The notes: generated from the sequence alone by a model not told the origin. A stretch of 64,000 bases of DNA from Terrisporobacter petrolearius (GCF_032598785.1 NZ_CP102984.1); one strand, 5' to 3'; shown: positions 26,882 through 35,688, counted from the first letter of the stretch. Translations and numbers: made by a program.

Positions 26882-27412
26882 TTAAAATATGTTGAGCTTT
26901 TGTAAAATATGTATAAAATAACTTACTAAAATTAAAACATTGAATGTAATTGTAACTATCTTGAATTTTATACTTCTACTATCTGAAATATCATAGTTAT
27001 CTATTTTTTCGCAAAAGTATGATAAAGTAAAATAATTAGATAGTAGTAGAAGTATAAAAAAAATACGCATAGATATTGATGTTTCAAAATCTTTATAAAT
27101 AAGAGGTAAAACAATCATAAAGCCTAAAATAATATTAGTTAGTGATGGGCCAATGAACTTTGTCTTTTCTAATTCATATACTTTTTCTTTTTTCTTTATA
27201 TCATTCATAATATCAGATCCTTCCAATAATAAATTATCTAATAATAAATTATAAAGTTTAGCAAGCCGAACTAAACTTTCTATATCAGGGAAATTTTTAT
27301 CATTTTCCCAATTTGAAATTGATTTAGTAGAAACAAAAATTTTTTCAGCTACTTGTTCTTGCGTTAAGTTTAAATCTAGTCTTTGTTGTTTTAGTATTGC
27401 ACTTATCTTCAT
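26882..27412 (-). CDS. XRE regulator fused to a membrane domain
   Basis: 176 residues. The N-terminal helix-turn-helix (LKQQRLDLNLTQEQVAEKIF then VSTKSISNWENDKNFPDIES) is followed by three membrane segments from residue 88 on. Such membrane-bound XRE regulators probably sense membrane or envelope conditions. The ATG follows AAGGAGAG. Confidence 0.82.
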   Translation of the reverse strand: MKISAILKQQRLDLNLTQEQVAEKIFVSTKSISNWENDKNFPDIESLVRLAKLYNLLLDNLLLEGSDIMNDIKKKEKVYELEKTKFIGPSLTNIILGFMIVLPLIYKDFETSISMRIFFILLLLSNYFTLSYFCEKIDNYDISDSRSIKFKIVTITFNVLILVSYFIHILQKLNIF

Positions 27413-27773
27413 AATCTCTCCTTAAAGTTAAATGTAGTAATAGCATATTATTGGGGTTAAAAATAATCTATCCAAAGTATTTCATATAGCATTTTTTAAT
27501 ATAGAAACAAGTTTCTAGTTAGCTTATTTACTGATTTTACCATAAATAAATTAAATTCACAAAATACAATTGTTCCTTAAAAATACATATCAAAGATAAC
27601 TAGTAAAAAAGCCCTTAAAATCCATTTATTTGGATTTTAAAGGCTTTAACTTTATGTAAAATACATGACTAGTCCCTAAAGTAAAATTTTAAGACTTGTT
27701 AGAGTAATGTTCGTTTAATATATATATCTGACAATCATACGGAAATTTGCTCCTCTAAACTTACATTTAAACA
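27413..27773. other. Gene-poor stretch
   Basis: Apart from the terminator at 27606-27648 nothing was recognised. It includes the promoter region of the 26882 gene, without a clear consensus promoter. Confidence 0.4.
27606..27648 (-). terminator. Terminator of the 28396-27774 pair
   Basis: AAGCCTTTAAAATCCA pairs with TGGATTTTAAGGGCTT (one mismatch), followed by TTTTTT on the minus strand. Confidence 0.78.
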
Positions 27774-28196
27774 CTAATATTGTTTACTGTTTTTAGAAAA
27801 ATAATAAAGAAATGAAAAGATGCGGATAATCCATAAAGCAAGTATTGATAATGCAAATCCTACATTATTTGAATATATAGCATATGCAGTGATAGCAAAG
27901 ATAGTAAACGTCTCGATATCATAGGCATTTGTTTTTGCTTTTTCGATTAACATAATATTTCTTTCATCTTTAACAGCAATTTGATCCTTATTATAACTTT
28001 CGGAATTTTTTAAAAAATTTAAAATTCTTTTTAATTGGAATAACGAAAGCCCAAGAGAAGCTCCGGAAATACCTAATAAAGCTGATGAATAATGTGTATT
28101 ATCAAATACGAGATAACCTAATATGAAAAATATAACGGTAATACATATTAACAATATAAGTTTAAATTTTTCTTTATGTAATTTAACAGTTTTCAT
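27774..28196 (-). CDS. Membrane protein paired with a small HTH regulator
   Basis: 140 residues with four membrane helices (about 13-30, 36-55, 90-108 and 112-132) and a central soluble stretch KDQIAVKDERNIMLIEKAKT that resembles DUF2178-type proteins. It starts 2 bp after the regulator gene stop, so the two are co-translated. Pairs of a small XRE regulator and such a membrane protein are common in Firmicutes; function unknown. Confidence 0.72.
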   Translation of the reverse strand: MKTVKLHKEKFKLILLICITVIFFILGYLVFDNTHYSSALLGISGASLGLSLFQLKRILNFLKNSESYNKDQIAVKDERNIMLIEKAKTNAYDIETFTIFAITAYAIYSNNVGFALSILALWIIRIFSFLYYFSKNSKQY

Positions 28197-28198
28197 TT

Positions 28199-28396
28199 TT
28201 AATTCTCCTCATAAATAAATATTTCTTCAATTTGCATACTGAAATAACGAGCAATCTTAAACGCTAATATTATAGATGGGTTATATCTCCCCCTTTCTAA
28301 TGAGCCTACTGTTTGTCTAGAAACTTCTAATGCATTGGCTAATTCTTCTTGAGTTACTTTATACTGTCTTCTTATTTCTTCTAATCGATTTTTCAT
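28199..28396 (-). CDS. Small XRE family transcriptional regulator
   Basis: 65 residues, almost only a helix-turn-helix: LEEIRRQYKVTQEELANALE then VSRQTVGSLERGRYNPSIIL. The ATG follows AAAGGAG. It probably represses its own two-gene operon through the palindrome at 28421-28444. Confidence 0.9.
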   Translation of the reverse strand: MKNRLEEIRRQYKVTQEELANALEVSRQTVGSLERGRYNPSIILAFKIARYFSMQIEEIFIYEEN

Positions 28397-28420
28397 ATAT
28401 TAATAACTCCTTTATTACAT

Positions 28421-28444
28421 TAATGGAAAGTATACTTTCCATTA
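28421..28444. promoter_or_regulatory. Operator palindrome of the small XRE operon
   Basis: A perfect 24-bp palindrome with half-site TAATGGAAAGTA and its complement TACTTTCCATTA. It directly abuts the -10 box and would cover the transcription start. A further half-site, TTACTTTCCAT, lies upstream of the -35 box at 28476-28486. Confidence 0.8.
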
Positions 28445-28473
28445 ATTGTAGCTTACCATTCGTTTGATGTCAA
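28445..28473 (-). promoter_or_regulatory. Vegetative promoter of the small XRE operon
   Basis: TTGACA (28468-28473), 17-bp spacer and TACAAT (28445-28450) on the minus strand. An almost ideal sigma-A promoter between the operator and an upstream half-site. Confidence 0.85.
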
Positions 28474-28495
28474 GTTTACTTTCCATGAAAATAAG

Positions 28496-28525
28496 TGACC
28501 ACTAAAACAGATGTTTTAGTGGTCA
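28496..28525. terminator. Strong hairpin
   Basis: TGACCACTAAAACA pairs perfectly with TGTTTTAGTGGTCA across a 2-nt centre. It is followed on the plus strand by TTCTTT. No gene ends beside it, so it may be an operator or an insulator. Confidence 0.5.
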
Positions 28526-28986
28526 TTCTTTAAAAATACTATTCCCTAAAAACACATTTAGAGTTTAATAAAAAAATATAGTCTGTAGATGCACCAGTGA
28601 GAGAATTTATATACTTATTTTTGAGACACAAAAGAAAGTGTTCCATGCCTTTTTTGATTTTAAATTACTATATTACTAGGTTATAATAGGGTAGTATAAT
28701 TTAAATACACATATATGTTAGTAGGATTGTCAGTTAAGCATTCAAATTCACGATTTTTTAGATATTTTTTATGTTGTTTTGTTTAATATTAATGTTTTAA
28801 AATTAATGTTTTGAAATCAGTTTCGATGAACTGGACTTGTGTTAGTAAAACCCTTAAGGCACTGAGTGTTGTGATGTATTTAAACTTTGGAGATCATTTG
28901 TACTTACTGTAAAAATGAAATGGTAAAAGTTGCGAGTATTACTGTTATACATAAAAAATAGTCTCCCAAAAACCATAGAATCTTTT
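28526..28986. other. Gene-poor stretch
   Basis: Contains the second copy of the two-copy repeat (28782-28887). No other coding sequence or hairpin recognised. Confidence 0.4.
28782..28887. repeat. Two-copy intergenic repeat, copy 2
   Basis: About 106 bp, matching 26509-26602 with a 16-bp partial duplication of TTAATGTTTT at its left end. Same orientation as copy 1. Confidence 0.7.
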
Positions 28987-29364
28987 TTATTTATTATTTT
29001 CTTTTTCTAAAATTGGATATTTATGAGGAACTTTCTCATCATCTATTCCATTACCCATTTTATTATCAATACCTAAACTCATTTTATACTGATGAACTGT
29101 GTCAAATCTATTATAACTATATACATATGTCAAATCATTATCGTCTTTGTACTTAACTAAGTATGCTATAGATGAAGTTTTTTTATCCTTTGTTTTTTCT
29201 ATACTTTCTATATTATTTTTATCTACGTGTTGTGCTTTTATGTATAATTGAAAACTCTTTTCGGCCTCATTCCATTGATAAGGATATATCTCATAACGAT
29301 AGTAAAAACTGGCCCCAATTAGAAATATCGCAAATAAAAAAATATATATGTATTTCTTTTTCAT
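28987..29364 (-). CDS. DUF3139-like membrane-anchored protein
   Basis: 125 residues: one N-terminal membrane helix (YIYIFLFAIFLIGASFYY) followed by an outer domain with the pattern AEKSFQLYIKAQHVDKNNIE and KDKKTSSIAYLVKYKDDNDL, as in DUF3139 proteins. The ATG follows AGGAG. It precedes no obvious partner; the next gene upstream is a frameshifted lipoprotein. Function unknown. Confidence 0.6.
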   Translation of the reverse strand: MKKKYIYIFLFAIFLIGASFYYRYEIYPYQWNEAEKSFQLYIKAQHVDKNNIESIEKTKDKKTSSIAYLVKYKDDNDLTYVYSYNRFDTVHQYKMSLGIDNKMGNGIDDEKVPHKYPILEKENNK

Positions 29365-29398
29365 AATATAGATTTCTCCTTTTTAAACAATGTATATG

Positions 29399-29883
29399 TT
29401 ACAACTTAAATGATACTATTTTACTTATAACTATATACAAATCGAACTTACTTTTTTTACTATCAGATAAATTGATTTTTACTTTATATAAACCTTTTTG
29501 GGATACAAAATCAAAATTATATTCACTTTTAGATTTTTGATTTGCATTATCATATGTAGTTCCATTTGGATCTTCTATTTCAACTGAAATAAATTCTTTT
29601 GATAAGTTCTTTATCATTATCATTTTCTTTTCATCTAAATTTATATCAAATTCATATTTATTTTCCATATCCTTTGTTTCTTTGACTACTTCATCATAAT
29701 AATTTATATAATTTTTTGACGAATCATTTGGAAATTTTAGGTCTTTTTCTAATGATATAATTTTATTAGACTTTTCTTCTTCATTTTTAATATTAGAATC
29801 CTTCAATTCATTTTTATTACAAGAAACTAATATTAATAAAAGTAAACTTAATGGTAATATTTTTTTATTATATTTTTCTTCAT
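29399..29883 (-). pseudogene. Lipoprotein gene with a frameshift in an A7 tract
   Basis: The ATG at 29881-29883 starts MKKNIIKKYYH and stops. One base out of frame a clear type II signal peptide continues: LPLSLLLLILVSC with lipobox LVSC, then NKNELKDSNIKNEEEKSNKI and on to a stop at 29399. Adding one A to the seven-A tract (29860-29866) restores one full lipoprotein of about 160 residues. It is either a pseudogene, a phase-variable gene or a sequencing error. Confidence 0.65.
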
Positions 29884-30088
29884 AAAAAATCCCCCTATCT
29901 ATCTGGAATATAAATCGTTATAACACCTGTTGAATGATTACTTATTGCATATGGAGTTGCTATTTTAGCTGTTTGACTTAATTTAGTTACCAATTTACTT
30001 CTGTATCAAATAAATTTAATATAGAAAACCTAAAATTATATAATGTAATAGAATTATTAAAATAACTGTAGATAAAATATAAGTGGTT

Positions 30089-30535
30089 TTATTTTTTAAT
30101 TAAGTTTTCAGTAAATTTCACTGAGGTAAGGCTAGGAGTATATCCTTCATAATTTAAAAATGCACCAATAATAGAATTATTTTCACTAACTATTAAAGAT
30201 AATGTTACAATTCCATCATTGAACTTAGAATGTTCATTTAATTGATATGTACTAATTTTAAAATTATTTTTGTTTTTTTCAATAATATCTTCATCATATC
30301 CACCTTTTTTACATGATGATACAATCATAGAAAATACATGCTCGTCTTTAATATCTAATTTTAAATCGTATTCACTTTTATCTTTTTTTAAAGAATATCC
30401 ATTTTCTTTAGCTATTTTTTGACCTTCATTAAATGTATTTAAGTATTCTGTTGTGGTACCTTCTTTTGTCTGACATCCAATTATTAAAATAACTGTAGAT
30501 AAAATATAAAATAATATAAGTATATATTTCTTCAA
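30089..30535 (-). CDS. Lipoprotein with TTG start, unknown function
   Basis: 149 residues with signal peptide LKKYILILFYILSTVILIIG and Cys in lipobox LIIGC. The start is TTG at 30535, behind GGAGGAAATAG; an ATG 18 bp upstream lies before the ribosome binding site. The mature domain contains a second Cys (VSSCKKGGYD) and resembles the DUF4883-type small clostridial lipoproteins, which I cannot confirm. A 28-bp stretch of its signal region is repeated downstream at 30050-30080. Confidence 0.68.
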   Translation of the reverse strand: MKKYILILFYILSTVILIIGCQTKEGTTTEYLNTFNEGQKIAKENGYSLKKDKSEYDLKLDIKDEHVFSMIVSSCKKGGYDEDIIEKNKNNFKISTYQLNEHSKFNDGIVTLSLIVSENNSIIGAFLNYEGYTPSLTSVKFTENLIKK

Positions 30536-30794
30536 ACTATTTCCTCCATACACTCTTTATTTGTTAGATTTTTTTACTAATATACTATCAATTATATTAA
30601 ACGAAATAACACTATTACCCTTTATTTATAAATAAAAAACTTAAGTAATGTTATAGTTTATCAAAGTTAGACAATGAGAATATAATAAGTTCTCGAAAGG
30701 CCATATCAAATAGATTTAAAAAGTGGGATATGAATTAAATAAGGAAAGTAATCAGTATTAAAACACTATTGAAATAGTTGCTAAAGATATATAA

Positions 30795-30926
30795 AAGCAA
30801 GAAAGTAGTAATAATGTAGTTAACGAGGATAAATTAGAAATAGACAACTTTGAAGGAAAAGTTGTTGTTAGGTCATATAAACTATATGAGCCTATTTTAA
30901 AAGAATTTTTAGATAAATATAGATAA
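30795..30926 (+). pseudogene. Gene 3' remnant on the plus strand
   Basis: A frame with no start encodes KQESSNNVVNEDKLEIDNFE then GKVVVRSYKLYEPILKEFLD, KYR and a stop. An in-frame TAA lies just upstream of this piece. The stop codon lies in the stem of the terminator at 30915-30979, as expected for a real gene end. Family not recognised. Confidence 0.5.
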
Positions 30927-30979
30927 AGACCATACTGTATTTTTACAGAAAAAGTGTAAATTGGCCTTTATCTATATTT
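30915..30979 (+). terminator. Terminator of the plus-strand remnant
   Basis: AAATATAGATAAAG and CTTTATCTATATTT form a perfect 14-bp stem around a 37-nt loop. Confidence 0.65.
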
Positions 30980-31147
30980 ATTATACTTTTTCTTTTAGGT
31001 TTATACCCTTTCAATTTTACTATTTCAGGTATTAATTTTATATTTTTTATATAAGTTCATACTTATCATAGCTCTCAAATATTATAAAAAATAACGTATA
31101 TTAAGAACAAAAATATCTGTAATAAAAAGAAAATTGATTTATAATCT

Positions 31148-31440
31148 CTATAAATTTTCTAGTTCCTTAGTTATTAATTCTTTGTTAATTTTTGATGCTT
31201 CAAATTCAATGATTTCATAATTACCTAAATTGTTAATATAAAATGGTCTTCTTTTATAATTCTACTTACTTCTTCTTTATCAGCGTTACATAAAATTATT
31301 CCACCTGTTCTAGGGTTCTTTCTTCCTGAACATATAAATTTGTTATTTGCATAATATTTATTTAAAAACCCTATATGTTCCTCTAGTTTTTGTTCAATTT
31401 TTTTCAAATCAACTGTATACGTTATGTTTACTATTACCAT
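31148..31440 (-). pseudogene. YciI-like protein gene with frameshift
   Basis: The N-terminal 64 residues read as a normal YciI-like protein (HIGFLNKYYANNKFICSGRK, then NPRTGGIILCNADKEEVSRI). After KED the frame goes out; the other frame continues as PFYINNLGNYEIIEFEASKI then NKELITKELENL to a stop at 31148. One missing base near 31247 explains it. The ATG follows AAGGGGATG. Confidence 0.8.
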
Positions 31441-31581
31441 ATGTACATCCCCTTTAATAAAATATATTTACTGTATTAAAATTAGTCCTTTTAAGTTTTA
31501 AAGTCAAGTATAAAATAACATAACGAGTAAAATAAGTCGTTCTACTATTTTTCTTTTAATTAATATTATCCTTTAGACAAT

Positions 31582-31611
31582 AAAAAAGTTGCTTCGAAAA
31601 GCAACTTTTTT
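31582..31611 (-). terminator. Terminator of the AI-2E transporter gene
   Basis: AAAAAAGTTGCTTC and GAAAAGCAACTTTTTT form a tight hairpin with TTTTTT on both strands. Confidence 0.85.
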
Positions 31612-31653
31612 GTTTTTATATATTATAGTAAAATACTCATTATAATTGTATTT

Positions 31654-32799
31654 TTATATAGATAATTGTTCTGATTCCAAAGAAGTGTTACTTCCTTCTC
31701 TTTTATTCAAATCTTTTTTCAACAATTGATAAATAACAGATACTGTAGGAATTCCAAATAGGACACCTTGAATTCCAAACAATCCTCCACCTACCATAAC
31801 TGCTGCAAATACCCAAATACCAGGAAGTCCAATAGAAGAACCTACCACCTTTGGATAAATAAATTGATTTTCTAATTGTTGTAACACAACTATAAACACT
31901 AAAAATAACATTGCCTGAGTTGGTGACACTGTAAAAATCATAATAAATCCAACAATTGCACCAATATAAGCTCCAGCTATAGGAATCAATGCACTACATC
32001 CCATAAGTACTCCTACCATAAGTGCATATGGGAATTTAAAAATAAACATTCCTACTGTACAAAGTGTTCCAAGTATTATAGCTTCTGTACATTGTCCAAC
32101 TATAAAGTTGTGGAAACTCTTATCAATTACTCTTAGCACATAAAATGTTCTTTCACTTATTTTAGGACTTGTGTATGTGTTTATTAGTCTAGTAAATTGA
32201 TTACTTAGTTTTTCTTTTCCACCTAATATATAAATGGCAAATATTGAACCTACTACAAAATTAAATACTACTGAGAAGACACCAGTCACATATTCTATAA
32301 CAGTTCCTGCTCCAGAAGTAAACCACTTAAAACCATTATCAATTATTTCTTTCCAGTTTATCATATCCATATTAAAATTGGCTATATCTTTAGGCAGCAA
32401 GTTTTGTATATTAGGATTAGAATTTAATAAATTAACCATGTGATCTATAAAAGGCGGAATACTAGAAACAAGCACTTCAATAGATGATTTTAACTCAGGT
32501 ATTATTAACCTTGCTACTAATATAAATATAATCACAACGCTACCAATTGATAAAAGTATTGATATTGTTCTTTTAAACTTAAGTAGTCTTTCACTTCTAC
32601 ATTTTTCAAATAATACTTTCTCGTAAAACTTCATGATAATATTTAAAATATAAGCAATCATGCACCCAACTATTAGAGGGTTGGCTACTGCTATAAACGT
32701 TCTTACTCCTGCCGAAATATTTTTCCAGTAATAAATCATAAGAAATAAAGCCATTATTGAAAGTCCTATTTTTATAAATATATTTTTTTCTATTTTCAT
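31654..32799 (-). CDS. AI-2E family transporter
   Basis: 381 residues with about eight membrane helices, the usual size of the AI-2E/PerM family. Recognisable parts are SGAGTVIEYVTGVFSVVFNF, the conserved region GVLMGCSALIPIAGAYIGAI and QLENQFIYPKVVGSSIGLPG. Members export small molecules or act as Na+/H+ antiporters; the substrate here cannot be told. The ATG follows AAAGGAG. Monocistronic with its own terminator. Confidence 0.88.
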   Translation of the reverse strand: MKIEKNIFIKIGLSIMALFLMIYYWKNISAGVRTFIAVANPLIVGCMIAYILNIIMKFYEKVLFEKCRSERLLKFKRTISILLSIGSVVIIFILVARLIIPELKSSIEVLVSSIPPFIDHMVNLLNSNPNIQNLLPKDIANFNMDMINWKEIIDNGFKWFTSGAGTVIEYVTGVFSVVFNFVVGSIFAIYILGGKEKLSNQFTRLINTYTSPKISERTFYVLRVIDKSFHNFIVGQCTEAIILGTLCTVGMFIFKFPYALMVGVLMGCSALIPIAGAYIGAIVGFIMIFTVSPTQAMLFLVFIVVLQQLENQFIYPKVVGSSIGLPGIWVFAAVMVGGGLFGIQGVLFGIPTVSVIYQLLKKDLNKREGSNTSLESEQLSI

Positions 32800-32908
32800 T
32801 GTAAATCTCCTTTTGCTAATAGGCTATTAGCGTGTTACCAATACGTTCCTTAATTTTGTATATTGTTTTTCTAGCTAATATTACAATATATTTTATTGAA
32901 AATCAAGT

Positions 32909-32953
32909 AAAAAAGATATAGGGCTTAGTATTATACTAATTCTATATCTTTTT
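32909..32953 (-). terminator. Terminator of the TfoX-like gene; second copy of the 15748 hairpin
   Basis: AAAAAGATATAG / CTATATCTTTTTT outer stem with inner TTAGTAT / ATACTAA. Almost the same as the hairpin at 15748-15790. Confidence 0.78.
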
Positions 32954-33021
32954 AATTTATAATTTCATTAAAATTATTATAGCTGAACCTACAACAACTT
33001 TGCACATGTACATTAAAACAG

Positions 33022-33330
33022 CTATTTTTTTCGTGCTGGCAATTCATCATACATAGAATCAAACAACCTTGTCAAAAAGTTTTTGCTATCCACATCATTA
33101 ACAAGCAACATTTTCTTTGCTCCTTCATAAGGTAATTCGTAAGAAGCTGTGGGCATAAGTGATTTTGCTGAATCAATAGGTTTTACAAGTAATCTATCGT
33201 CATAAATACCACCTACAATTTTACCACGGTAATAAATAATAAATTCTCCCATCATAGCTCTATATGAAATTTCTTCTAAATCAGATAATTGTTCTAAAAT
33301 AAAATCCAAATACTCTCTACTTGAAGCCAT
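33022..33330 (-). CDS. TfoX N-terminal domain protein
   Basis: 102 residues. The pattern RAMMGEFIIYYRGKIVGGIY then DDRLLVKPIDSAK and ELPYEGAKKMLLVNDVDS is that of the TfoX/Sxy N-terminal domain; the C-terminal domain of full TfoX is missing, as is usual in Firmicutes. The start is the ATG at 33330, after GAGGTGG. Its role in competence is not established in this group. Confidence 0.85.
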   Translation of the reverse strand: MASSREYLDFILEQLSDLEEISYRAMMGEFIIYYRGKIVGGIYDDRLLVKPIDSAKSLMPTASYELPYEGAKKMLLVNDVDSKNFLTRLFDSMYDELPARKK

Positions 33331-33410
33331 CTTCTCCACCTCACTAATTTATATTAACAATATATTGTCACCAAATATTTGTTTCTTAAAATGTTGGTTT
33401 TTACAATAAT

Positions 33411-34289
33411 TTACTCAAAATCCACATCACTTGCTCTCAAAGTTATATAATCGTACTCATACTCGTTGTTGCTGCTTATACCTATGTGAAACTCATATAA
33501 ATCATCCACTTTATATATTTCATCGTAAATCCAGTATGAATTTTCCTCCAAATTATTTTCTATAATCTGCCCATTTCTATAAATTATCTTATTTATATCT
33601 GTAAAACCGCCACTATTATCAAGATCAAAGACAATATCATCTCCAACTTTTTTCACACTTAAAATCTCACAGTCATGAAAATCATAATTGTCTAGGATTT
33701 TCTGTGGAATTTGTTTTTCTATCTTTTTAAAGTAATTAAAGTAATCCTTCATTACTTTTTCTGTTGTTTTTTCATTTTCTTTGCAATATTTTTCTATTCT
33801 CTTTTTAATATCTTTTGATGCCTTATTAAGAGCCAAGACTCTTATATCTGCCACATCCTCTAGAATATCTTTAGGCAAATTATTTTTCAAAAATTCTATT
33901 TCATACTTATGACTTTGGGCAAATTCACTTGTCAATTTTGCCTCATCGTATTCTTCTATTTCTAAGTTTTCTGCTGCTTCTCTTTCTTCTTCTAGTATGT
34001 TATTTCTAAGTTCTTCTACTTCCTCTTGTGACATAAATTCACTAACACTTACCATATTACCTTCTTCATCCAAAACAGATATTTCATTCCAATCTGATTC
34101 GTCAAATTCATCTTCTTCTGTCATTTCACATAACTCTTTTTGCTCTTGTAAGAAGTTTTTCAATTCTTTTTTATATAAATCTAGGTAATATGTTTCATCG
34201 AATTTTTCTGCTTTTTTTGTAGCTCTCATTAACATGTGTATGTCAGTTCTTCCCATGTCCCTTTGATATTCTTTTGTAAAAAACTTCAT
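33411..34289 (-). CDS. DUF4085 family protein
   Basis: 292 residues, soluble and acidic. The start MKFFTKEYQRDMGRTDIHML and the middle DNYDFHDCEILSVKKVGDDI are typical of DUF4085. A long Glu-rich helical part lies in between (about 50-180). The ATG follows AAGGGGA. Function unknown. Confidence 0.75.
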   Translation of the reverse strand: MKFFTKEYQRDMGRTDIHMLMRATKKAEKFDETYYLDLYKKELKNFLQEQKELCEMTEEDEFDESDWNEISVLDEEGNMVSVSEFMSQEEVEELRNNILEEEREAAENLEIEEYDEAKLTSEFAQSHKYEIEFLKNNLPKDILEDVADIRVLALNKASKDIKKRIEKYCKENEKTTEKVMKDYFNYFKKIEKQIPQKILDNYDFHDCEILSVKKVGDDIVFDLDNSGGFTDINKIIYRNGQIIENNLEENSYWIYDEIYKVDDLYEFHIGISSNNEYEYDYITLRASDVDFE

Positions 34290-34424
34290 AATAACTTCCC
34301 CTTTTTAAATAAAGTTAATAATTTTTTATTTTATAATGCCGTCTATTTTAATCCTACTTAAAATTCTACATTATTTTTATCATAGATATCAACTTTAATT
34401 TAAATTTCCTAAGCAATTTTATAT

Positions 34425-34868
34425 TTATTTTTTATATATCATATCTATATGTGGAATATTATCTTCTAAATATTCCTCTGAAACAGCTTTAAACCCAAGA
34501 CTGTTATAAAAATCAAGTAAATATGCTTGTGCCTGAATTTTTATAGTATTTTCAGACAAATCATTTTCTATAAATTCAATAGCTTTTTGCATCATTTTTC
34601 TTGAAATTCCTTTTCCACGATAACTTTTCTTAACAGCTACTCTTCCTATTGATATTTCATCGTAAGAGACTCCTTTTTCTAAAATTCTCAAGTAAGAAAC
34701 TATTTCTCCATTTTCTCTCAAAAATAAATGATAGGAATTTAAATCTTTATCATCACAGTCTAAATAGGGACATTCTTGTTCTACAATAAATATTTCATTT
34801 CTTAATGCTAAAATCTTGTATATCTCTTCTATATTAAGTTCGTTAAATTTTTTAATCTTCCAATTCAT
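34425..34868 (-). CDS. GNAT acetyltransferase, ElaA type
   Basis: 147 residues. The ElaA-like N terminus is clear (ALRNEIFIVEQECPYLDCDD), and the acetyl-CoA motif is GRVAVKKSYRGKGISRKMMQ, followed by QAQAYLLDFYNSLGF. The ATG follows GGAGG at good spacing. A structured segment lies upstream at 34910-34998 and may be part of its leader. Substrate unknown. Confidence 0.86.
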   Translation of the reverse strand: MNWKIKKFNELNIEEIYKILALRNEIFIVEQECPYLDCDDKDLNSYHLFLRENGEIVSYLRILEKGVSYDEISIGRVAVKKSYRGKGISRKMMQKAIEFIENDLSENTIKIQAQAYLLDFYNSLGFKAVSEEYLEDNIPHIDMIYKK

Positions 34869-34909
34869 AAAGTTACCTCCATCTACATTCTACTTAAACT
34901 CCCTATAAA

Positions 34910-34998
34910 AACATAAAAGCACCCAGCCTAATCCCTCCTTAAAAAGGCCCTAGTGGGAAAAGACACAGTGCTTTTTAATACTCTTACCCGGGGATAAG
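34910..34998 (-). ncRNA. Structured leader-like element upstream of the ElaA-type gene
   Basis: On the minus strand: a short hairpin (TCTTATCCCCGGGTAAGA), then a long-range stem AAAAGCA/TGCTTTT enclosing CCCA/TGGG and GCC/GGC, with CCTT/AAGG at the tip and a purine-rich GGAGGGATTA segment. The 3' strand is followed by T-rich sequence. It is markedly more GC-rich than its surroundings. I could not match it to a known riboswitch; it could also be only a terminator of the upstream gene. Confidence 0.4.
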
Positions 34999-35118
34999 AA
35001 CAAACATCGTATTATTTAATTATCAATAATAATAACATATGTATGACTTTTAATCAATCTGTTGTTTGAATCATAATGCCAAGTTCTTGGAAATATATTT
35101 TTCAACAGTATAAATTTG

Positions 35119-35616
35119 CTATAAACCTTTTTTCATAACAACAGCAGGTAATAGTTTTTTATTCCAGTTTAAGGTTATATTTTCTATACTTTCAAAACCA
35201 TTTTTTCTCCAAAAATCAAGAACACGTTTATCATAATTTGTAACAACATCAATTCTTAAGCTAGTACTATTGCTTGACTTTATGTACATTTCAAATAATT
35301 CATATACCTTTATTCCTATACCTTGTCCTTTAAGATTACTATTAATCATAAGCAATGATAAATATGTTTCTTTATCTACTTTAAAATCAATTATACCTAC
35401 TATTTCATTTGAATTTTTTTGAACAATTTTACATGAGTAAAACCCTTCATTTTTCATTATCTTTAATTCATCACGTACCCATTTTGTACTTATACTTTCT
35501 TTACCTATGTGACTTTTTAAAAAAAGCTTATTTGAGTTATATATTCTTACAATATCATTTAAATCTTTATTCTCAATTAAGTTTATATAAAAATCATTAA
35601 ATTCAAAATAAATAAT
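35119..35616 (-). CDS. GNAT family N-acetyltransferase (start codon unclear)
   Basis: The C-terminal part is a GNAT core: LLMINSNLKGQGIGIKVYEL with the acetyl-CoA motif, then VTNYDKRVLDFWRKNGFESI. The only ATG (35457) would give 112 residues and lose the N-terminal strands. The frame stays open upstream as IIYFEFNDFYINLIENKDLN and DIVRIYNSNKLFLKSHIGKE to an AAGGGGGTGAG ribosome binding site, where the first codons are ATT ATT (35611-35616). Probable full length is 166 residues from an ATT start, unless a base was lost next to the GTG at 35623. Confidence 0.68.
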   Translation of the reverse strand: MIYFEFNDFYINLIENKDLNDIVRIYNSNKLFLKSHIGKESISTKWVRDELKIMKNEGFYSCKIVQKNSNEIVGIIDFKVDKETYLSLLMINSNLKGQGIGIKVYELFEMYIKSSNSTSLRIDVVTNYDKRVLDFWRKNGFESIENITLNWNKKLLPAVVMKKGL

Positions 35617-35688
35617 TCTCTCACCCCCTTGATATAAATATGATTATATTAATTGGTCTAAAAGTAAAATAAATCTGTTTAATTTAAA

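Noticed and set aside
34910..34998. T-box, SAM, TPP, preQ1 or ykkC-type riboswitch assignment for the ElaA-gene leader
   Set aside because: None of the conserved motifs I know for these classes, such as the T-box AGGGTGG sequence, was found. Left as an unassigned structured element.
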